64,000 nt of DNA, taken from NCBI RefSeq assembly GCF_963576675.1, contig NC_088918.1, positions 65,497,001 to 65,561,000 of the forward strand, written 5' to 3'. This document shows, piece by piece, positions 36,938-47,523 of this stretch; within the stretch, counting starts at the first letter, position 1; each line of letters starts with the position of its first letter. The position numbers were made by a program, and so were the translations under genes. The notes beneath the pieces are model-generated. The model was not told the DNA's origin and searched no databases. It was given only the letters and a program-made list of their open reading frames with translations. Origin of the DNA: Euphorbia lathyris (Eukaryota > Streptophyta > Magnoliopsida > Malpighiales > Euphorbiaceae).

Positions 36938-37087
36938 AAACACATAAATGTGTTGCCTATTAAAGAAATGCGGATGCATGATTACGCATCACTCGCAAAA
37001 CCCTTAGGGTTAAACTCAAAAAACACATAAATGTGTTGCCTATTAAAGAAAGGCGGATGCATGATTACGCATCACTCGCAAAACCTT
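36938..37087. repeat. E3-specific tandem duplication in pol-aORF spacer
   Basis: AACACATAAATGTGTTGCCTATTAAAGAAA and the following GGATGCATGATTACGCATC hairpin occur twice with a period of about 83 bases. E1 and E2 have one copy. Confidence 0.75.
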
Positions 37088-37369
37088 ATGATTAACCTTA
37101 TGATTATATTATTTTCGAAAGAAAAATAATAGAGTAAGGCATAAAATTAAGCGAATAAACGAGTACTCAAAAATTGCAAAAAGGGTTTGGCCACCCTAGC
37201 GAAAGCAAAAATTACTATGAAGAATTACAAGTATGAAGTCGGCAAAAGGCAAGGATCATACATGAAAATAAAGTGACAATAATCGCACGTATAGGCAAAG
37301 CGGCAAGTGAAAGAAAATTAATATATACGGGCAGTTTGTTACATACAAAAAGTCCAAATATAAATTAAA

Positions 37370-39695
37370 CTATGCTACAGCTTCCTCTCCTTCACCCCTA
37401 TTGCTTTCCTCGCCTCCAGCGACTCCCTCATCTCCTCCAGTGGGCGGATCTACTTCAAGCGAATCCTCAACCCTCGAATCAATAACTGCTTCAGAGGGCG
37501 GTACCTCTTGCTCAGGCTGAGAGATGTCCTGCGGTGCCCCTTCTTCCGCATTCCGGGTAGGGATCTCACCGATAATTGGAGATTCCTGAAAACTCTTCCA
37601 ATCTAAGAGGAGCACCTCATCCATATCAGCATCCTCGGTTTCCAGCTTGTCCCACTTCTCAGTTAAATCCTTTTCAGGGATGGGAACCTTGGGGCGGTTA
37701 AGTACGAGACCCTGATGTCCATGCTCATAAGCGGCATGAATCCGCTCCCCATACCAGTAGATACGGGCACCGTCTTCAGCCAGAATTTCCTCAGCCCTCT
37801 TCTTTTGTGTCTCCTTGGAATCAGCTAGATCATCGAGGGCCTTTCGCAGCTCATCGGACTTAGCCTGAAGAGATTTAAGAGCCTCCTCCTTCTCGCTCAC
37901 AGCCTTCTGAAGGGCGCCTTCTAGGACCTTCACCTTCCCTTGGACATCATCATAAAGCGACTTCTGAGTCGCCAATTCAGTACCAAGACCTTCCAACTCC
38001 TTGGCTCGCTCGGCATCCCTTCGGAGAATGCCCTCAGCGAAATTGATAATCTTCATATAAGATGGCTCACGAATAAAAAAGGGCGAATAGAAATAGGCGG
38101 TTACAATGGACGTAAGATCCTTGAAAGAGAATGACAAGCAACAATATACCTCTACAGAACGCTTCTCGATCCCCTCCACAGCGGTAGGGAGCGGTACTTG
38201 TTCGCGCACACGGGAAGCAGAGGGATGCCGCCCGAGGACATTGCATATGGAAGAGACAATGTTCTTGCAAGAAAAACTCACGGCCATGCCAAAGGTCCTA
38301 GTCCACCATCCGCTGATGTCGGGAATTGGCTGCAAAGGCGTAAAGAAAAATATCAAGAGAACAGCAGATAGCTCATGAGGAAAAAAGTAGCAATATAGAA
38401 AGAGGGAATAGATCAAGATACCTCGTGAATTGGGGTACTGCTCTTTCCTTTGGATGAGGCGGATACGGGTGTACCGCCAACAATAAGGGACGCGGAGGTG
38501 TTCTTCTTCTTGGGATGAGAAGACTCTGTATCCGCACTTATCTTCCGCTTCCTCGTCAAAAGAAGATCCTCGGAGGCAGAAGCGGGACCTTGTGAAACGG
38601 AGGCCCTTACAGGAGAAGCCGCCTCATTGGAAGGAATCGTTCCTCTAGAAGAATCCGCCCCTACAACGGAAGCGGTTCCCGCCATCCGCTTCTTCCTTCT
38701 CGCTAGGGCTTTAGCCTCCCGATCTGCAGCGATTTGAGATAAAGGATCACCCCTGCAAAGGGTTAAAAGAAATCATCAACTTGGAAATAAAAAGTACCTT
38801 GTACAAAAACGCGATAAGGGATATAGACCACGCGATCCCCCTCGCGGTAGGCAATCGCTACTCGGCTCCTTAGAATATGGAAGGCCTGATCATATGTCCA
38901 TACAAAAGGAGGGGTACTCTTCAGGAACTCGATGACAGCGGATTCTTCCTTGCTGGGGTAATCGAAGTTCAAACTCTTCACATTGGGCCGGTCCCAACGG
39001 CGAAGGAAGTTCAGATTTCCCTCATTAAACTTGATAAAAAAGTAAGAGCGATCCCACTCGCGGATCTTGTTCAGCTTCTCGTCAAAACCATAGTATCCGC
39101 TCTGGCGGATGAAAGTGAAATATCCCGCCGAACTCTTGAAATGATGAAGCTTGGAGAAAATTTTGAGCGAGAAAGGAACCTCCAAACAATCCGCCAGAAA
39201 TTTATCCAGGGTCAAGTCGGCCCATCCATTTGGATGTAACTGCCCGGGTGCGATTCCGTAACCGCCGAGGACGGAAGCAATCTCATCCGCCAGCGGATAA
39301 GTGAAGCCGCAGATAATTTGGGCGACGAAAATGGTGAAATACCCCTTTGGGTAATCGCCCGGTCCTCTATCCTCCCCGGGAATGATGGTCTCGAGACCTT
39401 GGAGCCAAGGATATTGCACCCGCAAATCCTCAATGGTCTCGCGACAAACTAGGCTTCCCGACCTATCCCTCTTTGGTAATAAACGGGGGGTTGGGACAGG
39501 TGGCGGAATCAACTTCTTAGGGTCAAAATCTAGACCCTCGTCGGTTGTATTCGCCAGATGGAGGAAGTCAGCGGGGTGGGAATCAGACCCATGAGAACTG
39601 GTTGAAACTTCATCAACCATCTCATCAACTTCATGAGAAACCTCGCGGACGTAGTTCTCATCGAACGGTGCGAAGTCGAGGTCGGGGTTCGACAT
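37370..39695 (-). CDS. E3 antisense four-exon gene (aORF)
   Basis: Exons inferred on the minus strand are 38798-39695, 38422-38723, 38150-38329 and 37370-38050, giving about 686 residues with no stop. Exon 1 (898 bases) and exon 3 (180 bases) have exactly the E1 lengths, and phases agree throughout. The conserved block (PKGYFTIFVAQIICGFTYPL) lies near residues 120-190. The last exon is a coiled coil (LQAKSDELRKALDDLADSKE) with an acidic tail. The protein reads intact although gag-pol of the same element has three stops. Function unknown; start chosen at MSNPDLDF, the only ATG before the conserved block. Confidence 0.72.
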
Positions 39696-39950
39696 GTTGA
39701 TGAAAAGAAATAAACAGAAGTAAAAAGCCGAACAAGGTACAAGTTATGAAGAGGAAAACTTACATGGGAAAGACAACACAGAGAAGTGACGGAAATAAGA
39801 GGTCAACGCCGGAAAAGATGACGCCGGAAAAGAAATAACGAAAGAGGAAAAATTCACAAGTTTTTGAATTTTGAATAGACAAGCAAAAACGAAGCGTCCC
39901 CTATGAACAGACCCTAAAGGGCTCTTGTATCAAACTAAAGGGGAGGCATG

Positions 39951-40461
39951 TGATGACCCGCGAGGCTAAACCGGGTCATATTCATTTCGCAGGCCCAGCC
40001 CATACTTAGACCCATGGTCTAAGATCGGATGGGACCCGAATAAAGGAAGCGGGCGCAGCGAGTAACCGCCCCGAATGGGACCCGAATAAGCGGAAACGGG
40101 TGAAGCGAGTAACCGCCCCGAATTCCTAAACGGAGCATCAAGACTCCCACTCAGAACCACGTTCGTTGCCATGAAAGCCACGAAAGGGACATGGCCTAAA
40201 AAGGGGGAACCGCCCTTAGAACGTGGCCCACTAAGGAGTAACCGCCCTCGGCGGTTACCTAAAAAACACCTATAAAAAGCCTTAAGAACAAGGGAAAAAG
40301 GTACGTTCACATTTTTTGCCCTACAATATTATTGCCAAATTACCAACCCTCTTACAAAAACTGACTTGATCGTCGGAGAGTTTTCCCGGAGATCCTGTCT
40401 CCGGTTCTGTTTTGCAGGTAACTCCGGCAGGGAATATCAAATCGGATCCGGCAAGTTATCA
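39951..40461 (+). repeat. E3 3' LTR
   Basis: 511 bp, preceded by the polypurine tract AAAGGGGAGGCATG and followed by the target duplication CTATG. Confidence 0.92.
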
Positions 40462-41163
40462 CTATGTTTTCTTACTAAGAATGTCGGGCTACTATGAGGG
40501 CTTTTACTTTCTTGAATTAATTTTAAGTCTAATAATTCTTTTATTTGTATTTCAAATTCCTTTTGATCATCAGGACTATATCGTATTGGTCTAGTGCGAA
40601 TAACATCATTAGGGTTTATGAGTTCTATCTTAGTATATATCTTTTCTTTTTCCCACAACGTTATAGGGTTTTCTCCAAAGTTGATTTTTAAATGGTCTAA
40701 ATATTTCTGTTTTAAAAGTTCTAAATTATTATCTCTGTTTGTTTTGATATTATGTATTGTGAGTGGATATAAAGGTAGGACTCGCTGAAGGATAATCCAT
40801 TTATTACAAGGAGTTAAAAGACTTATGGTTTCAGGTTTGATTAGCTAGACTTTAAAGAAATCAAGGAAATTATTTCCTAATAATATATGTTGTTTCATAT
40901 TATTTTCTTGATAAATTATGGGTAATCGAAAGATTGTCTTGTTAAGTATTAATCGCATATTTTCGGCTATAATATCTAATTCTTTCATTTGTTCATTAAA
41001 TCCTGTAACTCTGACCTTATGTCCTTTAGATCTTTTCCATTTATGGGGAACTAGTACATCTTGCTTCGCTAACATATATCAGCTCCACTATCTATAAATA
41101 TGCGACGTTTTATAATCTTATTAGGTTTATATTCTACCGGTGCTTCTACATATATGGCTACCA
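40462..41163 (-). pseudogene. Caulimovirid pol: protease and RT start
   Basis: The first codons after the coat protein include the retropepsin motif IDSGAD, then a frameshift near 41,078. The protease C-terminal half follows (HILLGNNFLDFF), then the linker into RT (SPDDQKEFEIQIKELLDLKL, SPHSSPTFLVRK). E3 interrupts at 40,461. The frameshift plus insertion make it inactive. Confidence 0.7.
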
Positions 41164-43158
41164 TTAGTTATCAGTGTCACTATCTTCATATTCTATTGGT
41201 TCTAATTCTTCTGAGTTCTCACCTTCTGTTTCAGTAATATAAAATTCATCTTCTGTATGCCATTTATCATCGCTGGCTCTTATTTGTTCTAGACTCATTA
41301 TAAATGATGTTGTTCCTATATATTTGACACCTTTTTGTTTTAATTTATGGCAATTATTAGCATAATGTCCTTTCTCATTACAATTCCAACATTTACATTC
41401 TGCAAGTTTAGTATTTTTATCCCTTAGTGGTCTTTCTCGTCTTTTCCTAAATTTTCGTTTATATCTAAATCTGTTCCTATTTTCTGGATTATTTTTATAT
41501 CGTCTAAATCGTTTTCGTCGAAATCGTCCATTATCATACTTGTTAGTATAAGACTTCTTATATATAGGATTATGTCTATAAGTGCGATTAGGAGTATATC
41601 GTCTATATTTTCTCCTAACTTTATTATCACAACCAAAAACTAACCGTTTCTCCGTGAATCCACATATTTCTCGTAATCCGAGTTTCTTATCCTTTTTAAC
41701 CTTTTGTTGAATTCTATATTCTTCATATTTTCGCATAAGATAAGCTCGTAGTACTCTAATTCTTTCTCCTAATGTATTTTCTTTTGGTTCTAATTGAGTA
41801 TATTCTTTTGAAACTTCTACGTTGTATGGGTTTGGTAAGTGGTCATAATATAGTTGTTGGTATATCAATCCTTCTTGTGGTAAAAATCTAGCTTCATAAA
41901 AGAACTTAGTAAAACTGATAGTATATTCTGGTAATTTACTAATTTTACAACATTTCATGTTATTCAAATTCATTATTATTTCAGCTTTTCTTTCAGCAAA
42001 TACTGTTTCTCTAACCACTAACCATCTTTCTCCTAAGAATTCTCTTTTTAATACCATATCGAATAATAATAACATTGATTTCCAATCATGAGCACAAGCT
42101 TCTATTTGTGGTCTTAACTGATGAGTTATAGATTCCATCCAAAATCCTACTTTTCCTATCATTGTTTTAGAGATTAGGTCATACATATAATCTAAATTTT
42201 CAGTGTGAGATGAATTCATTAAGGCTATGTACATTCCTAAATTCCAATCATTTATTCGTCTACTTATTTCTTGTTCATCATAGACATTATCTAAGTCTAA
42301 AAAATATCCATTTGGATTTAATCCTTGAGACATAGATCCTATAAATTCTTTAAAGTCTCCTTGTTGGCCTATAGGTATATGTCGTGGAATTGTAGGTACT
42401 TTTTTAGTTACTACGTCTAAATTGGGGTCTATCATTTCTTCTTCTGGATAATTATCGGCATCTTCGTTTACTATATTTTCTGATCCTATATCTGATTCTT
42501 CATACCTATTGTATTTGTTGTTGTATTCGTTGTTTTCTATATCACTTTCTGGTTCTTCTTCTATTATTGCATTAATGTTCTTCATTTGTTCTAATGCTTT
42601 CATTATTTGATGATTTTCTTCTATTAATTTTGTTTCATCTTTATTTTCTTCTTCTATATACCCAATGATTTTTAGTTTATTTTCACTTTGCGTATCTGAA
42701 CTATCACTACTACTGTTACTGATGTGAATAGTTTTCCCTTTTACTTCTTTAACCATTGTTCTTAAAACTCTTACTTCTTCCTTTAATTCTTTTAATTCAT
42801 CTGTAATGTGGATTAGCTCTGTTTTTGTTTGTTTTAAGTCTAGCTTTGTTTCTTTTAATTCTTTTTTAGTATTTTTAAATTTGTGTTTATATTTTTTATA
42901 TTTTTCGACCCATTCTGTATTCGAATTTATGACTAATTTTATGTTTTCTTTTTGCAGGTCTTTGATTTCTTTATGTTGTTTTTCGATTTTTAGTTGAAGG
43001 TATTCGGCTTCGGTGCTTACGTCTACATTGGATGTTTTAGCATCATTGTCTTTGAGTTTTCTGTTTTTTAGCGGTTCATATTTGTATTTTTCCTTTTCAA
43101 TAATTTCTTGGGCGTGATTTTTAAGAAATGTTATTACACTATGTTCTTGTTCTGCCAT
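41164..43158 (-). CDS. Caulimovirid coat protein-like, 664 aa
   Basis: An open frame with the expected coat-protein architecture: charged coiled-coil and acidic N-terminal third, a central core (residues ~275-460), a very basic tract (RRKYRRYTPNRTYRH...) and a CCHC zinc knuckle CWNCNEKGHYANNC near residue 605, ending in an acidic tail. Capsid subunit that would bind viral nucleic acid through the basic tract and knuckle. It ends five bases before the pol frame region begins. Intact in this copy; only N-terminal fragments occur in the palindrome at 48-49 kb. Confidence 0.75.
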   Translation of the reverse strand: MAEQEHSVITFLKNHAQEIIEKEKYKYEPLKNRKLKDNDAKTSNVDVSTEAEYLQLKIEKQHKEIKDLQKENIKLVINSNTEWVEKYKKYKHKFKNTKKELKETKLDLKQTKTELIHITDELKELKEEVRVLRTMVKEVKGKTIHISNSSSDSSDTQSENKLKIIGYIEEENKDETKLIEENHQIMKALEQMKNINAIIEEEPESDIENNEYNNKYNRYEESDIGSENIVNEDADNYPEEEMIDPNLDVVTKKVPTIPRHIPIGQQGDFKEFIGSMSQGLNPNGYFLDLDNVYDEQEISRRINDWNLGMYIALMNSSHTENLDYMYDLISKTMIGKVGFWMESITHQLRPQIEACAHDWKSMLLLFDMVLKREFLGERWLVVRETVFAERKAEIIMNLNNMKCCKISKLPEYTISFTKFFYEARFLPQEGLIYQQLYYDHLPNPYNVEVSKEYTQLEPKENTLGERIRVLRAYLMRKYEEYRIQQKVKKDKKLGLREICGFTEKRLVFGCDNKVRRKYRRYTPNRTYRHNPIYKKSYTNKYDNGRFRRKRFRRYKNNPENRNRFRYKRKFRKRRERPLRDKNTKLAECKCWNCNEKGHYANNCHKLKQKGVKYIGTTSFIMSLEQIRASDDKWHTEDEFYITETEGENSEELEPIEYEDSDTDN

Positions 43159-43162
43159 TAGA

Positions 43163-43597
43163 TTAGAATTGTCCTTTTTTGTGTAAATCTGTTAACAGAT
43201 CTAAGGTTTTATTTACGGTTGTAGGGATTTTAGGTTTTATTTCACTTATATCCATCATTATTGGTTCCTTGCTTCGTCTCCAAGCATCTATGGGTACTAT
43301 TTCTGGAGTGTTAGTTTGTGTTATAGTAATGTTTAGATTTTCTCCTGAGGTAATGCTACAGCTTTCTTCTATGAGTCTTTTTCTTTTGTCTATATTAGCT
43401 ACTAACATGTTTAATTTTTCCAAAATTATCTTAAACGTTGGTATTTCCGATGTATTCCACAGTTTTGTTAATTCCTGTGTTATCATTTCTTGGATTTGAA
43501 TATGATTTTCTTGTATTAAACTAAGAGTATTCTTTAATTGTTCTTTTGCTACAATCTCTATCCATATTTGGTCCAATTTTTGGTTAGGATCACTCAT
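43163..43597 (-). CDS. Caulimovirid small ORF before coat protein, 144 aa
   Basis: Starts MSDPNQKLDQIWIEIV and ends LDLLTDLHKKGQF. The N-terminal half is helical. It overlaps the 75-residue ORF by 8 bases and ends just before the coat protein. By position it matches the virion-associated or aphid-factor ORFs (II/III) of caulimoviruses; no diagnostic motif is seen. Confidence 0.5.
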   Translation of the reverse strand: MSDPNQKLDQIWIEIVAKEQLKNTLSLIQENHIQIQEMITQELTKLWNTSEIPTFKIILEKLNMLVANIDKRKRLIEESCSITSGENLNITITQTNTPEIVPIDAWRRSKEPIMMDISEIKPKIPTTVNKTLDLLTDLHKKGQF

Positions 43598-43817
43598 CTT
43601 TGTAGATTCTTTTTATCCATCCGTCTTCAAGTTTGATCCATTCTTTCTTAGGTGTTTCTAATAAAGATTTTAATTGTTTGATTTCACATTCTAATCTTTG
43701 TTGTTTAGATTCAATTGCTAAATATTTTATCTGAGATTCTATGATTGTCTCCGCCATAATAGTTTTTATTGCTTGTAATTTTCTCTCTTTTTTATCAAGT
43801 TGTTGTCGTATGTTCAT
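43590..43817 (-). CDS. Caulimovirid small coiled-coil ORF, 75 aa
   Basis: Predicted almost wholly helical and charged (QQRLECEIKQLKSLLE). It lies between the movement protein and the 144-residue ORF and overlaps the latter. No recognised family; inferred to be one of the small structural accessory ORFs. Confidence 0.45.
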   Translation of the reverse strand: MNIRQQLDKKERKLQAIKTIMAETIIESQIKYLAIESKQQRLECEIKQLKSLLETPKKEWIKLEDGWIKRIYKDE

Positions 43818-43884
43818 ATTTTATTTATATACCGTATTTTGTTTTGGTCCTCTATCGTAATTCCTTCATTATTTATCTTATATT

Positions 43885-45090
43885 TTATTTTATTTTATTT
43901 AAAAAGTCGTATCCTAATAATAGTGCATATGTACTATCATATTCTGTTACTCCTACAATTATCTCATATTCTAGATCTTGAATTTTAAATCTAATTCTTA
44001 TGCTTTTAGTTATGATTATTTCTCTAGTACTATTTGGACAGTTATAAGTTTGTGGTTCGATTAGTTCACATTTATTCTCATTTATTTGGCTAATATGTAC
44101 TAAACTTTTGGTTCCTGTATTAATTTCAGCTATACAGTCAGTTGCTCGTAGCTCATTAAATAATATTACTTTTATTCGTAACTTATCTTCATAATATGTA
44201 TGTAATAAATCTAAGGTTCTTGGTTGTCTTATTATTTCTTTCTTAAAACTTAACCTTCCTCCTTCTATCCTAGGTAATAATTTCTGGATTGGTTGTAGTT
44301 TTCTAGAATTAAAATCTATACATATTTCGTCTGGTATTGTTATTATGGAGTTTTCCTTATGTTCTAGTGGTTCTAATATTTCCTGATATAATTTTGGTAC
44401 TAATATATCCCTATCATTTTGTTTTCTGATATGATGATTACCTGTAAGGGCATATATCATTTTTGTTTCTATACTAATTACTTTACTTCCTGGGGGCATT
44501 CTTATTCCTTCTAATTTATAATAGAGTGTTAAAGCTAGATCTTTATGTTTATCTTCTAATGAGACACTAAAATCTGGTTGAATTGTGAATTTAAGTTTCT
44601 GATAAATTAAGTTTCCTCTTACTACTGCTATTAAGGCATCTTGGATATTATCTAATATTCTATCATCTAATACATATATTTGAATAGGAGTATCGATATT
44701 TTTCTGAAAATATGCTTTTATAGTGAATTCTATTCCTCCAAAGTAAATATTCCTATATTTCTTTGATTCTTTATGTGATAATTTGGATAATTCTCTTTTT
44801 ATTACGTCATCTGTTATTAAATTTATCCTTGCTCTACCATTTATAGTAGTTGTATCTATAATATTCTCATGCTTCTGAACAATATATCGTATATTTTTAT
44901 TTCTCTCAAACCATTTTGTTTTAAATATCTTATTTACAGATAGCTCTTCAGTTTCATCTTGTATTTTCTGATAAATATCTGGTTTAAAACTTAAAGTTTG
45001 AGTTATACCACCTTCATAAGTATCCATTTGATAGTAGATATTAGTATTTTCTGTATGAGTTTGTTCTGTTATTTCTTTATTCTCTTCCAT
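43885..45090 (-). CDS. Caulimovirid movement protein with protease-like C-terminus, 401 aa
   Basis: Residues ~95-240 fit a 30K-superfamily movement protein (RNIYFGGIEFTIKAYF, ALIAVVRGNLIYQKLKF, YALTGNHH), which forms plasmodesmal tubules for cell-to-cell spread. The last ~110 residues look like a retropepsin fold: a flap-like EINTGTKS where active proteases have D-T/S-G, and YALLLGYDFL resembling the LLGxxF strand. A separate protease with IDSGAD is present in pol, so this would be a second, inactive domain. Open throughout. It overlaps the 107-residue ORF by 14 bases. Confidence 0.7.
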   Translation of the reverse strand: MEENKEITEQTHTENTNIYYQMDTYEGGITQTLSFKPDIYQKIQDETEELSVNKIFKTKWFERNKNIRYIVQKHENIIDTTTINGRARINLITDDVIKRELSKLSHKESKKYRNIYFGGIEFTIKAYFQKNIDTPIQIYVLDDRILDNIQDALIAVVRGNLIYQKLKFTIQPDFSVSLEDKHKDLALTLYYKLEGIRMPPGSKVISIETKMIYALTGNHHIRKQNDRDILVPKLYQEILEPLEHKENSIITIPDEICIDFNSRKLQPIQKLLPRIEGGRLSFKKEIIRQPRTLDLLHTYYEDKLRIKVILFNELRATDCIAEINTGTKSLVHISQINENKCELIEPQTYNCPNSTREIIITKSIRIRFKIQDLEYEIIVGVTEYDSTYALLLGYDFLNKIK

Positions 45091-45400
45091 TGATTAAAGC
45101 TTGAATATGTCTGTAACTTTCAGTGATTATTTGTTTTTGAATTTCTATTGTCTCTTCTTGCTCTCTACGTTTTTCTTCTAATCTTTTTACTTCATCTTCT
45201 AAGTCGAAAACTCTTTTCTGTAGTTTTATCTTTTCAATACGCTTAGCGTCTAAAGCACCTTGTGCTAATTCTAATTGTCTATCTTTTAATTCCATAATTT
45301 GTAATGCTCTTCTACAACTTATAATATGTTGATTAATATCCTGATTATAAATTAATGGTTTTTCAGCAATAATCCTAAGACTTTCAACTGATATATCCAT
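45077..45400 (-). CDS. Caulimovirid small coiled-coil ORF, 107 aa (block B)
   Basis: Same protein as at 26849-27172, with no residue differences. Coiled coil at residues 40-95. Lies directly before the movement protein. Confidence 0.6.
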   Translation of the reverse strand: MDISVESLRIIAEKPLIYNQDINQHIISCRRALQIMELKDRQLELAQGALDAKRIEKIKLQKRVFDLEDEVKRLEEKRREQEETIEIQKQIITESYRHIQALINGRE

Positions 45401-45403
45401 TAT

Positions 45404-45682
45404 CTAGTGTGTATAATCCTGAAAAATCATGATTGTGAAATTAATTAGGCATTTAATCATTTCTACTTTTCTTATTAACATTATATGCCTATTTAGATCA
45501 CTAGTTCCTATATTAAGGAGATGTTGGTAATATTCTAATAATATAATTAATTTGCCTAAGAGAATAGAAATTTCTAAACTATTACTTAAGTCTAATTCAA
45601 TTATGCCGCTTGTAATTTTGTCAACTGGTTTCCTATGAATATTAAGCTGTGATGCAAACATACTGGTATATGATGATGACAT
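45404..45682 (-). CDS. Caulimovirid first small ORF, 92 aa (block B)
   Basis: Same protein as at 27176-27454. First ORF after the primer site at 45726-45737, beginning 44 bases downstream of it. Confidence 0.55.
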   Translation of the reverse strand: MSSSYTSMFASQLNIHRKPVDKITSGIIELDLSNSLEISILLGKLIILLEYYQHLLNIGTSDLNRHIMLIRKVEMIKCLINFTIMIFQDYTH

Positions 45683-45725
45683 AGTGATTTTAAAAGGTTC
45701 TAACTATTTGTGAGATCCTTTTAAA

Positions 45726-45737
45726 GCTCTGATACCA
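45726..45737 (-). promoter_or_regulatory. tRNA-Met primer-binding site (block B)
   Basis: Minus strand TGGTATCAGAGC, identical to the site at 27498-27509. Confidence 0.85.
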
Positions 45738-46538
45738 TTTATGTACTGATTTATGTACTGAAGGTTTTTCTACTGTGTGCAGGATCGCTCTTATGACCCT
45801 AAAAAGGGTAGGAAGACAAACGGACATTGAAGGAAACATTTTTAAATGAAATTTAACATCCATAATATATTAAAGCTTTACATTTAACTAAGTATAACAA
45901 ATTAATTTAATTAGAACAAGAGTTATAGAGAAACTCCAGTATACCTTTCAAAGCAATCCTCAGTGGAGACTTCTGAACTCTGCCTGACACCCGTTCTTTA
46001 TCATCATGGGTTAGGGCTATGTTCCAGCATCTCTACACACCTCTTGGAGTCGTCTGAAGGATAACTATTGTTGCTGTATAACTCTAAATCTTTTCAAACT
46101 AATATGCTATACGGACGTTAAACGTAAATATTTAACAACTATGAATGTTAAAAGGGGGAGCTTAGAAAGCCATGGAAGGAGAGAAAGAAAGAGTTTATTA
46201 CTCAAAGCAAGTTATGTCTCATACATCATATGTCTTCTCCTTATATAGGTAGAAGATCAAAGGTGAAATTACCAAAAAGGAGATTACATCATTACAAAAG
46301 TTAAAAGTACAAACTTTTAGGTTACACGTGTCGAATGCTTCTTATTTTACTCTTCCACCTCAAGCTTTACATCTTGCCACTAAGCTCTAATGTTTCCACC
46401 TCATGCTTCTTCTTTGGACACATGTCACTTCATATCTTCATGTCTTGCCACGTGTTGATCTTATTGCCACCTTTTCTTTAGGTATTGACACCTCGTTCTT
46501 ATATTTCTTATATTTCTTATACATATTTATCTCATTTT
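45738..46538 (-). promoter_or_regulatory. Caulimovirid intergenic region and leader (block B)
   Basis: Nearly identical to 27510-28310. A TATA box (complement of CCTTATATAG) lies near 46239-46248 and AATAAA about 45 bases downstream on the minus strand. Confidence 0.65.
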
Positions 46539-47444
46539 CTAAACAAATGGATCCTCCTCTGGATGGGCTTCTTCTTTGGGCCTTATGGAGTCAATATTCA
46601 TGGTCTTAGGTCTTATGGGCTCAATTCTAATTAAACATGATTTTCTTGGGCCATATATGGATTCATAATGGGCCAATGTCTCGGAACTATGTTTATATTT
46701 CTTATCCATCAATTTCGTATGCATTTCTATCAAAATTTGTTGACTCGTTTCATCACCCATTTCCATTAAATAGTTGATAGTTATCATTTCTTCCACTTCT
46801 CCATGATTCGATCTGGCTATTATAGCCACTTTTTTATTTCTAATATTGTCTTCGAGTATACATTTGATCGTATGGATTCCATGTGCTCGTTTTTCTCCTA
46901 ACCAAGATTTAAAATTTTCTAATTTGCATGGAATGTCCCATTGATGGTCGGAATTATCTACATCAATCTTAGTGTTTCTACCAGTCTTAAAGATCTGCGC
47001 AATTATTATTGGTTTCCCTTCTAAGTCCATAGCAGCATCAAAAATTTGAACACAAAATATTCCTCTTCCAAATCTTAATCCAAGTTCGTCAATGGATCTG
47101 GGTATGATAGATGGTAGTTTTGAAACACTATTAAGGCTCTCATCAGTCATGACTTTGTCCAGAAATCCATATCGAAATAGTTTCTGAACAACATCTGGAC
47201 TGCAATCTTCTGAGCATATATACCTAGGGTATTTGGTCATCTTAATGGTTCTATATACGGTTTGACTCTTCTTATATGTAAAAAATTTCATGATATTCTT
47301 ATATGCTTCTGTCATTTCTGGAGGGAATTGTATAACCTGGGAGGTTGTGATTTCTGGTGAGTTCTGATTAATCAGCTTAGAATGGTTTAAGGTGGTGGCT
47401 CCTGAGAGTCCACTCGATGAAGTTGGCATCTCAATTGGCTTCAT
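46539..47444 (-). pseudogene. Caulimovirid last gene, 5'-truncated (block B)
   Basis: 301 codons open, but the coiled-coil N-terminus seen in block A is missing: homology stops at KPIEMP and the sequence joins an oppositely oriented leader at 47,445. The ATG is provided by the leader (AAATGAAGCC). Has the correct T6 run where block A is frameshifted. Differs from the 50-kb copy at several residues. Confidence 0.6.
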
Positions 47445-47523
47445 TTAAAAATGTTTACTTCAGCGGTCTTTTGTCTTCCTACCCTTTTTAGGGTCATAAG
47501 AGCGATCCTGCACCACATAAAAA

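Larger units (their letters stand above)
30560..40461 (+). mobile_element. Tat-lineage Ty3/gypsy element E3
   Basis: A complete element with 511-bp LTRs at 30560-31070 and 39951-40461 and a perfect 5-bp target duplication CTATG (30555-30559 and 40462-40466). It is inserted in the viral pol gene. Same family as E1/E2 but a distinct subfamily: LTRs start TGATGACCC and carry a duplicated U3 segment. The LTRs differ at roughly eight sites by eye, so it seems somewhat older than E1 and E2. Confidence 0.92.
40462..47444 (-). mobile_element. Endogenous caulimovirid, block B
   Basis: Continues the viral copy of block A beyond E3: pol N-terminal part, coat protein, two small ORFs, movement protein, two more small ORFs, primer site, intergenic region and a truncated last gene. 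Distance from primer site to primer site, with E3 and its duplication removed, is about 8.32 kb, a normal caulimovirid genome length. Separate ORFs rather than one polyprotein resemble the Caulimovirus/Soymovirus layout; genus is not certain. Confidence 0.82.
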
